The notes below the pieces were generated by a model. That model did not search any database. It was not told the origin of the DNA and worked only from the letters and a program-made list of their open reading frames with translations. Both the position numbers and the translations under genes were made by a program. Positions 30,932 to 36,416 of a stretch of DNA of 36,416 nucleotides are shown here, piece by piece. Positions within the stretch are counted from its first letter, which is position 1. Each line of letters begins with the position of its first letter. Source of the stretch: Defluviitaleaceae bacterium (GTDB lineage: Bacteria; Bacillota; Clostridia; Lachnospirales; UBA5962); assembly GCA_009778165.1 (NCBI GenBank), contig WRKF01000178.1:1-36416 (forward strand). Direction: 5' to 3'.

Positions 30932-32335
30932 TTATAATATTTCCAGATTATGGGGCAAATTTTCTTCAAAACCTGCTGCTGTTACCCGCACAAACCGGTT
31001 GTTTTCTATTAAATCGTCTATCGATGTTGCACCACAATAGTACATGCCGTCCTGAATGCTTTTTAAAAGGATCTGTATAATCTCCTTTACTTCACCCCTG
31101 TACTCTATGCGTCCTTCCACTCCCTCGGGCAAACTAAGACCCATGCTGTGTACCGGCTCATCGCTCTCGTCTTGATTGCGTCTATATTTTTTGTATTTGC
31201 GTCCTTTGTATAATTCTATGCCGCCGGGGCACTCTTCAAACCCTGCCAACATAGAACCCATCATAACAAGACTGGCTCCGGCAACATGAGCTTTTATAAT
31301 GTCACCACTGGAGCGAATCCCTCCGTCTGCAACAATGGGTACCCCCCTGGGGATAGCTACTCTGGCACAGTTAACAATAGCGGTTATTTGCGGCATTCCT
31401 ACCCCGGCAACGATGCCGGTTGTGGCAATTGAGCCAACCCCCACACCAACCCTTAGTGCATCCGCCCCGGCATTGATAAGCTCTTCGGTGGCTTCCGGCG
31501 TTACTATATTACCTGCCATAATAGGTAGCTTAGGAAAGCTGTGTTTTACGTTTTTTATGGTATCTACCATTGCTTGGCAATGCCCGTGCGGGGTATCTAT
31601 CACAACAATATCCACAAGACTCTCAACAAGGGCTTGAACCCTTTCCATATAATCGCTTGCAAGACCCACCGCAGCCCCCACAAGCAAAGCTCCGCTTTCA
31701 TCTTTTGCAGAGTTTGGGTATTGAATAGACTTTAGTATATCTTTTGTGGTAATAAGACCTTTAAGGTCTCCGAATTCGTCTACAATGGGCAGTTTTTCTA
31801 TCTTGTGTCTGTCCAATATCACTTTTGCATCTTTTAATGTTGTACCCTCTGGAGCAGTTATCAAATTCTCCCTTGTCATTATCTCGTATACTTTTTTGTA
31901 TTTGCTGCTGTCGTTAAAACGTAAATCCCTGTTGGTTAGTATACCTATCAACTTACCATATTCTGTAATAGGCACGCCGGAAATGCGGTATTTTGCCATT
32001 AGCTCCTCGGCCTCGACTACATAGGCATTGGGACCAAGAGAGAAGGGGGATTTTATTACTCCGAATTCGGAACGTTTTACTTTTTCCACCTCTGTTGCCT
32101 GATCTTCTATTGTCATATTTCTGTGTATAATGCCAATGCCGCCATTTCGCGCCATAGCTATAGCCATGCGAGATTCTGTAACGGTGTCCATGGGGGAGCT
32201 AATAATAGGGGCATTAAGAGTGATGGTTTTTGTAAGTTTTACCTTTAGGCTAACTTGTGTGTTGTAACTTACAGCCCTTCTGGGTATAACAAGGACATCA
32301 TCAAAAGATAAGCCTTCTTGGGTTAGTTTTTGCAT
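30932..32335 (-). CDS. IMP-dehydrogenase-like protein lacking the catalytic cysteine and flap
   Basis: The 467 residues align throughout with IMP dehydrogenase: LSFDDVLVIPRRA, SSPMDTVTESRMAIAMARNG, a CBS pair at about 95-205, VVIDTPHGH, then VADGGIRSSGDIIKA (D337) and PEGVEGRIEYRG. Key catalytic features are missing. The loop that should read GPGSICTTR is GVGSIATTG (300-307), so the nucleophilic Cys is Ala304 and the following Arg is Gly. The flap after YKGRKYKKYR is shortened to about 395-403 and has no Arg-Tyr dyad. GHS before the substrate site is GHC. Enzymes of this family, including GMP reductase, need that Cys. I infer a non-catalytic or divergent paralogue. It sits between MltG-like and rnz genes; GAGGGGG precedes the ATG. 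Confidence 0.9.
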   Translation of the reverse strand: MQKLTQEGLSFDDVLVIPRRAVSYNTQVSLKVKLTKTITLNAPIISSPMDTVTESRMAIAMARNGGIGIIHRNMTIEDQATEVEKVKRSEFGVIKSPFSLGPNAYVVEAEELMAKYRISGVPITEYGKLIGILTNRDLRFNDSSKYKKVYEIMTRENLITAPEGTTLKDAKVILDRHKIEKLPIVDEFGDLKGLITTKDILKSIQYPNSAKDESGALLVGAAVGLASDYMERVQALVESLVDIVVIDTPHGHCQAMVDTIKNVKHSFPKLPIMAGNIVTPEATEELINAGADALRVGVGVGSIATTGIVAGVGMPQITAIVNCARVAIPRGVPIVADGGIRSSGDIIKAHVAGASLVMMGSMLAGFEECPGGIELYKGRKYKKYRRNQDESDEPVHSMGLSLPEGVEGRIEYRGEVKEIIQILLKSIQDGMYYCGATSIDDLIENNRFVRVTAAGFEENLPHNLEIL

Positions 32336-32374
32336 AAATTAAATTCCCCCTCTCGTTAACATATAGCACTTTTA

Positions 32375-33076
32375 CTAATCAGAAGGTAGCCTTAGTGACA
32401 TTAATGCCTGTTCAAATGTAGAATTTGGCCAAAACATCAACTGCCCTGACAGTAGTGTAGTTGTTGCCTCTTGGGCTACAAGAAACTGTGTAAAAGCCAC
32501 CGGGTCGTTTATGATTCCGTTATGATACAGTATATTTGCTACATCAAGGGCGGCTGTGTTGTGTGCTAAATATATTAAAACGCTTTCGTTATTTTCGTTA
32601 TTTCCATCATATTGTATATTATCTTGTGCATCTTGCACGTAGGTTTGAGGCGGTGGTTCCGTTGTTGTGTAATAGGATTCCATGGGGAAGCCTAAAAGTT
32701 CAGCCAGTGCCGCTATTATCTGCTCTTCCGTGTATTCCAACACAGCTGGATATTCTGTGGATTCTTCAAAATATTCCAAATATCCCGGTTGTTCCGTCAA
32801 ATACCCCATATATTCTTGTTCTGTTGGCTCTTCTTCAAACTCGCTCATCTGCTGCTCGTATATATTATGCTCTTGATCCAAATCGGCTTCCACCAAACTG
32901 TAGCCCATTTCTTGAACAATTTGCAATATTTCTTCGGGAGATGGAACAACTAAAACTTCTTCTGTCTGTGTAATAATTATCGGCTCGGGAGCTAATAAAC
33001 CGGAGAGCAGATAAAAAATTCCGGTAACAAAAAGTATCCCCACTCCTAAACCAAATGTAAAACTTTTTTTATGCAT
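32375..33076 (-). CDS. Membrane-anchored protein with MltG/YceG N-terminal-like domain
   Basis: A 233-residue protein with one N-terminal membrane helix (about 6-28). An acidic, repetitive stalk rich in E, Y and P follows (about 70-150). The C-terminal 60-residue module (ESVLIYLAHNTAALDVANIL to LMFWPNSTFEQALMSL) resembles the LysM-like N-terminal domain of the endolytic transglycosylase MltG. The catalytic transglycosylase domain is absent, so it cannot cut glycan strands as MltG does. It may bind peptidoglycan or the septal machinery; this is inference. Its start overlaps the DUF6115-like gene upstream by 8 bp. Confidence 0.7.
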   Translation of the reverse strand: MHKKSFTFGLGVGILFVTGIFYLLSGLLAPEPIIITQTEEVLVVPSPEEILQIVQEMGYSLVEADLDQEHNIYEQQMSEFEEEPTEQEYMGYLTEQPGYLEYFEESTEYPAVLEYTEEQIIAALAELLGFPMESYYTTTEPPPQTYVQDAQDNIQYDGNNENNESVLIYLAHNTAALDVANILYHNGIINDPVAFTQFLVAQEATTTLLSGQLMFWPNSTFEQALMSLRLPSD

Positions 33077-33677
33077 TTTTATTCTTTCCTAACTCTAAAA
33101 CAAGGCTAACCTCTCCTTGACCAAGGTTAAGGCTTTTTGCTATTTCTTGTATCGGCATCCCTTTTTGGGCAAGCCCTTTTATCTCTGTATGTTTTGGGTT
33201 AGCAGAATTGTACGCAGTCATAAAACTGTGAAACTCTTGATCTTTTATCGTGTTTGCGTAACCACCGTTTTGTGGGCTTTGCGTGTTTTGTGGTGCCGGT
33301 TGTGATTGAGGCTGTGGCTGAAGCGGCGGTGGTTGGGGTTGTGGTTGAAGCTGAGGTGGCGGCATAAACGCAGCCGAAACTACCTCATTTTTCGTGTTTT
33401 TCACTTTATTCTCTTGCTCCTGTTCTTGCTTTTGATCCACAAGAGAGTATATGTATAACAACTCTTTATACTTTTCTGTCATTTCATCAAAAATACTTTG
33501 GGACAACTTGGAAAGCTCCTCCATCGCACTATCTGCATCCTCTATGGTTGCTCTTAGCTTATCCATCGTTTCCTCTGTGGCAGCTTGGGCATTTTCTGCC
33601 GGTTTAAACTTTATGACAGAATAAACAATAAACACTACCCCAATTAAAAACAGTAAAAAAATTATAATATTAAGCAT
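33069..33677 (-). CDS. DUF6115-like membrane protein with C-terminal helix-turn-helix
   Basis: About 202 residues: an N-terminal membrane helix (MLNIIIFLLFLIGVVFIVYS), a helical coiled segment (about 30-95) and a Pro/Gln-rich low-complexity linker (QPQPQPPPLQPQPQ). A C-terminal helix-turn-helix-like motif (GLAQKGMPIQEIAKSLNLGQ, then GEVSLVLEL) is typical of DUF6115 proteins of Clostridia. An ATG at 33704 is also in frame, but it lies inside a hairpin. Neither start has a convincing ribosome-binding site. It is coupled to the MltG-like gene by an 8-bp overlap. Function unknown; the family is often found near motility or envelope genes. Confidence 0.7.
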   Translation of the reverse strand: MLNIIIFLLFLIGVVFIVYSVIKFKPAENAQAATEETMDKLRATIEDADSAMEELSKLSQSIFDEMTEKYKELLYIYSLVDQKQEQEQENKVKNTKNEVVSAAFMPPPQLQPQPQPPPLQPQPQSQPAPQNTQSPQNGGYANTIKDQEFHSFMTAYNSANPKHTEIKGLAQKGMPIQEIAKSLNLGQGEVSLVLELGKNKNA

Positions 33678-33702
33678 AAAAACACCGATTAAATAGGAAG
33701 CC

Positions 33703-33747
33703 ATTCCACTTAATTTTATTTTGGAAAGGGTTGGAATTAAGTGGAAT
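33703..33747 (-). terminator. 13-bp perfect hairpin before the DUF6115-like gene
   Basis: ATTCCACTTAATT (33703-33715) and AATTAAGTGGAAT (33735-33747) pair perfectly around a 19-base loop. It follows the preceding hypothetical gene by 13 bases. On the minus strand no clean T run follows; the sequence continues GGCTTCCTATTT. It could be a leaky terminator, an attenuator or a dispersed repeat. It covers the alternative ATG at 33704. Confidence 0.55.
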
Positions 33748-33759
33748 AGCTATAGTCAG

Positions 33760-34074
33760 CTATATAGAAAAATCAAATTTAGAACCATATGGGTTTGGCT
33801 CTTTATCTTCTTTTCTTTCTTTTGGTTGTATATTGTGTTTGTTTTTTCGTGCATTTGTACCGCTATTGCCGCTTCGTCCGTCTTTGTCAACATTGTTTTG
33901 CTCAACATTTTCGTTTTGCAACACTCTGGAGGCATCTGCCTCGGCTTTCCTTTGCAAAATGTTGGAAAAAACCTGCTGGTCGGCTCCTGCTCTCGCCGAT
34001 GCAGCAGCATCTTGCTTTAGCACCTCTGTGCTTCGAGGTATCAAAACTTGCATATCTATAGGTCTTATGGCCAT
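33760..34074 (-). CDS. Small conserved hypothetical (MAIRPIDMQVLIPR type)
   Basis: A 104-residue hydrophilic protein with AGGAGG seven bases before the ATG. The N-terminal 25 residues (MAIRPIDMQVLIPRSTEVLK) resemble a short conserved N-terminus that I recall from clostridial small proteins next to DUF6115 genes. The rest is low-complexity, rich in N, K, D and E, and probably disordered. It follows the coiled-coil gene by 17 bp and is followed by the hairpin at 33703-33747. No function can be assigned. Confidence 0.7.
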   Translation of the reverse strand: MAIRPIDMQVLIPRSTEVLKQDAAASARAGADQQVFSNILQRKAEADASRVLQNENVEQNNVDKDGRSGNSGTNARKNKHNIQPKERKEDKEPNPYGSKFDFSI

Positions 34075-34091
34075 GACAAACCTCCTATGAG

Positions 34092-34628
34092 CTAGCTCCT
34101 CAACTCTTGCCTATTTTCGTATAATGTATCCAATATTCTATTGTAATATTCCTGAGCCGAACTGTGGTTTTTTTCTATACTGTCTATTGTTGCACGCATT
34201 GCTGTTTCGGCTTTGGAAAGTATTTCGTCTGCATAATCAACTGCATTTACGCGTATGCTTTTTGCATCTCGCTTGGCTTCTTGCATAATAAGTTCAGCCT
34301 CTTCTTCGGCAGTCTTGTATATTTGATGTTCACTAATCATTTTTTCAGCTTTATTATAGGCATCTTGCAAAATCGACTCCGCCTCTTGCCTGGCGCTTTC
34401 TATTGCAGACTCGGAACGCTTTTCTGCATCTCGCAAAAACTTGTCCTTGTTCTCTACCAATTTTTTGGATTCCTTAAGCTCACTGGGAAGATTAAGCCTT
34501 ATTTCGTCTATAATGTCATATATTTGATCTTTATCAACAGCTACCTTGCCGGAAAAAGGAACAGCTTTGCTAGATTCCAACACGTCTTCAATTTGTATTA
34601 AATATTTCTCCATGGAATTGGCATCCAT
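34092..34628 (-). CDS. Coiled-coil protein (DivIVA / ATP-synthase-b-like)
   Basis: A 178-residue protein. An N-terminal region (about 1-45) resembles the start of DivIVA-like proteins (KDQIYDIIDEIRLNLPSEL). A long alanine- and glutamate-rich coiled coil follows at about 60-150 (AEKRSESAIESARQEAESIL, then AEEEAELIMQEAKRDAKSI). Such proteins next to coaD in Clostridia are often named ATPase for coiled-coil similarity to the b or H subunits of ATP synthases. There is no P-loop. GGGAGGG lies eight bases before the ATG. It follows coaD by 19 bp. A scaffold role at the membrane or septum is inference. Confidence 0.72.
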   Translation of the reverse strand: MDANSMEKYLIQIEDVLESSKAVPFSGKVAVDKDQIYDIIDEIRLNLPSELKESKKLVENKDKFLRDAEKRSESAIESARQEAESILQDAYNKAEKMISEHQIYKTAEEEAELIMQEAKRDAKSIRVNAVDYADEILSKAETAMRATIDSIEKNHSSAQEYYNRILDTLYENRQELRS

Positions 34629-34647
34629 CGTAACAACCCTCCCTTTT

Positions 34648-35127
34648 TCATGATTGTTCGGTTTTCTTTTTTACGTCATCATATATCGCAGGGTGTACCA
34701 TTGTGGATATATCGCCACCAAAGTGAGCCACCTCTTTTACAACCCTAGAGCTTATATACAAATATTGCAGGCTCGTTGGTATAAGTATCGTTTCTATATC
34801 GCTGTTCAGTTCTCTGTTCGTGAGAGCCATCTGAAATTCAAATTCAAAATCGGTAAGAGCTCTTAAACCGCGTATTATAAATTTGGCATTATGTTTTTGT
34901 GCAAAATCAACAAGCAAGCCGGAAAAAGAGTCTACTTTTACATTAGGCATGTCCTTCGTTAAAAGCTCCAAATGGCTAATCCTTTCTTCTACAGTAAAAA
35001 GCGCATTTTTAGAAGAATTTTTAAGTACGGCAACTATCAGCACATCCGTTAAAGACAGCGCTCTCTTTATTATATCTACATGCCCCAGTGTTACGGGGTC
35101 AAAACTGCCGGGATAAATTGCAATCAT
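34648..35127 (-). CDS. coaD: Phosphopantetheine adenylyltransferase CoaD
   Basis: Transfers AMP from ATP to 4'-phosphopantetheine, the penultimate step of coenzyme A synthesis. Of 159 residues, the nucleotidyltransferase motif is [14 protein letters not shown] at 7-20, followed by [20 protein letters not shown] (substrate-binding region). The [10 protein letters not shown] motif near 127-136 is the ATP-binding signature. Length matches the family (about 160). It follows rsmD by 60 bp, a classic pairing in Bacillota. Confidence 0.96.
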   Translation of the reverse strand: MIAIYPGSFDPVTLGHVDIIKRALSLTDVLIVAVLKNSSKNALFTVEERISHLELLTKDMPNVKVDSFSGLLVDFAQKHNAKFIIRGLRALTDFEFEFQMALTNRELNSDIETILIPTSLQYLYISSRVVKEVAHFGGDISTMVHPAIYDDVKKKTEQS

Positions 35128-35187
35128 AAAATTTTTGTATCCTTTCCGTTTCGTATCTTTTCCGAATCTTTCTTGTAGGTCAAAATA

Positions 35188-35829
35188 TCAAAAAACTCTT
35201 TCAAGTTTGCTTCTTATATGATTTCTCATAGATTCCTCATACTCTTCACAACGATTCCTCACAAAAAACACAAGTTGGGTATTGCCGTAATTTCTAACTT
35301 TTGTTATGGTAAAGCCTTGAAAATTTGTTTGAGTTTTTTTTGTTTGCTGTTCCAAAATCACAAAACCCCTTTGTGCAACCAATTCGTAGTTGCTTATGTC
35401 AGCAAAAACTCTGTGCATATCTTTGAAGTCCCGAGGAGGGTCTGCATAAATAAAGTCAAAGTTGCTATTCTCCAATAGCTTCAATGTTTGCAAAACATCT
35501 TTGCTAATTATTTTGTAAATGAAATTTTGTTTGTTTTTATCTGTTTTATTCGTTTTATCTATTTTGCTTATTTTGTTTATTTTGTCTATATTTTGCTGTG
35601 TTAGTTGAGAATATTTGTCCACAAAAACACAGTTATTGGCTCCTCGGCTAAGAGCTTCTATTCCGATTTGGGCAGTTCCACTAAATAAATCCAAAAAACT
35701 TGCATCAAATATATCATTTTGGATAATATTAAAAAAAGATTGTTTTACGTGATCTAAGGTTGGCCTAATATTATTGTCCGGTGGGGTATTAAGGTGCAGA
35801 CCACGCAAAGCTCCGGATACAACCTTCAT
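35188..35829 (-). CDS. rsmD: 16S rRNA (guanine966-N2)-methyltransferase RsmD, with low-complexity insert
   Basis: SAM-dependent methyltransferase acting on G966 of 16S rRNA. Of 213 residues, the start VVSGALRGLHLNTP and the RPTLDHVKQSFFNII block are characteristic. The SAM motif is FLDLFSGTAQIGIEALSRGA, and the catalytic tetrapeptide region is FIYADPPRDF. Between SAM motifs a 20-residue segment of x-K-I/T triplets (about 82-101) is encoded by degenerate 9-bp repeats; homologues have a shorter loop there. AAAGGTG lies eight bases before the ATG at 35829; an upstream ATG at 35853 is less likely. First gene of the run with coaD. Confidence 0.92.
   Translation of the reverse strand: MKVVSGALRGLHLNTPPDNNIRPTLDHVKQSFFNIIQNDIFDASFLDLFSGTAQIGIEALSRGANNCVFVDKYSQLTQQNIDKINKISKIDKTNKTDKNKQNFIYKIISKDVLQTLKLLENSNFDFIYADPPRDFKDMHRVFADISNYELVAQRGFVILEQQTKKTQTNFQGFTITKVRNYGNTQLVFFVRNRCEEYEESMRNHIRSKLERVF
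35528..35587 (-). repeat. Degenerate 9-bp tandem repeats inside rsmD
   Basis: On the coding strand about six units of the form GAYAAAAYN / AAYAAAAYA encode successive x-Lys-Ile or x-Lys-Thr triplets (NKI, SKI, DKT, NKT, DKN). The 9-bp unit preserves the frame. This is a protein-coding microsatellite-like expansion. Confidence 0.75.
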
Positions 35830-36017
35830 ATTATGTACACCTTTTATATACACCTTACAGCAGTTCCGTACACAAAAAGAACGCCATATATTATTGTATT
35901 GTTTTCATAATGTAGTTATAAGCTATATTCGATTAACTTAATTTCCGTTAAAGGTTTTTACGATTTTTAAAATCTCTTTAAAATCAAAAATCTTTAAAGT
36001 CAAAGTTAACACACCAT

Positions 36018-36046
36018 ATTATACATAAAATATTTCCATAAGTCAA
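36018..36046 (-). promoter_or_regulatory. Promoter of the rsmD-coaD run
   Basis: On the minus strand TTGACT (36046-36041, 5/6) and TATAAT (36023-36018, 6/6) are 17 bp apart. The leader to rsmD would be about 180 bases. It contains AT-rich short inverted words (GATTTTT/AAAAATC near 35969-36000), but no recognised riboswitch. The rest of 35830-36265 shows nothing more than a repeated 17-base word at 36086-36102. Confidence 0.75.
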
Positions 36047-36085
36047 TTTCGTTAAAATTTTTGAATTTTGAAATTTTGAGTGTTG

Positions 36086-36102
36086 TAATGCGAACTTACA
36101 AA
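36086..36102 (+). repeat. 17-bp word shared with 9829-9845
   Basis: Second exact copy of TAATGCGAACTTACAAA, in the AT-rich gap upstream of the partial gene at the right edge. Confidence 0.6.
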
Positions 36103-36265
36103 ATTTGCAGATTTAAGAGGGGTAATATGAATTTTACTATAGAAATTATTTAGAAATTATTTTTTATTGTGATAATGACGTAAACTAAATTTCCATGACT
36201 CAAAAAAATGCTATATTGCGAAAGCAAAAAAAATATGCTATTATGAAACAAGGGAAGGTGATGCC

Positions 36266-36416
36266 ATGAAAAAAATATTAGAACACCAAATAGAGCAAGC
36301 AAAACACATAGTATCCAACAAGACAAAGCAAGAGTTTGAAAGGGAAAAAGCCGATCTTTCAATATTAAACGATACTATATTTGAGAACGTACTCTCGAAC
36401 CCCAAAAATAATCCGA
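36266..36416 (+). CDS. Start of a nuclease/transposase-like gene (cut by window edge)
   Basis: Fifty codons run open to the right edge from an ATG preceded by GGGAAGG at about eight bases. The product begins MKKILEHQIEQAKHIVSNKT, continues helical and charged, and ends FENVLSNPKNNP. The ND-x-IF-x-x-V pattern (NDTIFENVL) resembles the beginning of PD-(D/E)XK transposase-like (Rpn-type) proteins. With only 50 residues this is a weak guess. A minus-strand frame in the same place has no ribosome-binding site and a hydrophobic shadow composition. Confidence 0.5.
   Translation, partial: MKKILEHQIEQAKHIVSNKTKQEFEREKADLSILNDTIFENVLSNPKNNP

Noticed and set aside
32336-32374. A guanine or purine riboswitch before the IMPDH-like gene
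   Set aside because: Only 39 bases separate it from the preceding gene, too short for an aptamer, and no purine-aptamer core is seen.
36150-36362. A 70-codon minus-strand frame at the right edge
   Set aside because: It lacks a ribosome-binding site and is hydrophobic shadow of the plus-strand gene at 36266, which has a good one.

Overview
The window looks like a chromosomal segment of an AT-rich anaerobic member of the Bacillota (Clostridia, Lachnospiraceae-like). This rests on gene content and order: phoH, pgpH, ybeY, era and recO in series, rsmD-coaD followed by Clostridia-type conserved hypotheticals, and a tRNA gene without an encoded CCA. Shine-Dalgarno sites are strong (AGGAGG-like) and several promoters match the sigma-A consensus at 5-6 of 6 bases with 17-bp spacers. 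A genus cannot be named from the sequence alone.

Region 1 (about 1-9700) is accessory DNA. A minus-strand operon reads from a promoter with a perfect TTGACA-17-TATAAT match into a small helix-turn-helix protein, then type I restriction-modification hsdR and hsdM, a RhuM-family gene, and a two-domain hsdS. It continues into an OLD-like AAA ATPase/nuclease that runs off the left edge. A miniaturised IS5-type element sits exactly at the 3' end of hsdS and supplies its last codons and stop. To the right lie a decayed PD-(D/E)XK-like gene, a zinc-ribbon protein and about 400 bp with no gene.

Region 2 (about 10000-21300) is mostly core genome. It holds a Cof-type HAD phosphatase divergent from an orphan lactose/cellobiose-type PTS EIIA, then uppP divergent from a DEAD-box RNA helicase that appears to have an 8-codon aromatic leader peptide. 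murG, phoH, the cyclic-di-AMP phosphodiesterase pgpH, ybeY, era and recO follow, then tRNA-Leu(CAA) on the opposite strand and a GNAT acetyltransferase. The region covers cell-wall lipid-carrier recycling and lipid II synthesis (uppP, murG), second-messenger turnover (pgpH) and ribosome/RNA maturation (ybeY, era, helicase).

Region 3 (about 21360-27660) is a compact minus-strand xylan-utilisation operon: a GH43 beta-xylosidase, aldose 1-epimerase, and a large secreted modular GH10 xylanase ending in a copper-amine-oxidase-N-like domain. Its promoter region carries a cluster of repeated AGTAT-type motifs that could be operators.

Region 4 (about 27680-36416) is a long minus-strand run. In transcription order it is rsmD, coaD, a coiled-coil protein, a small hypothetical, a DUF6115-like membrane protein, an MltG-like membrane-anchored protein, an IMP-dehydrogenase-like gene, RNase Z, tsaD and dusB. 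The most striking observation of the window is in the IMP-dehydrogenase-like protein: the catalytic-loop cysteine, the arginine after it and the Arg-Tyr flap are all absent, while the fold and CBS pair are kept, so it may be a non-catalytic paralogue. A partial plus-strand gene starts at the right edge.
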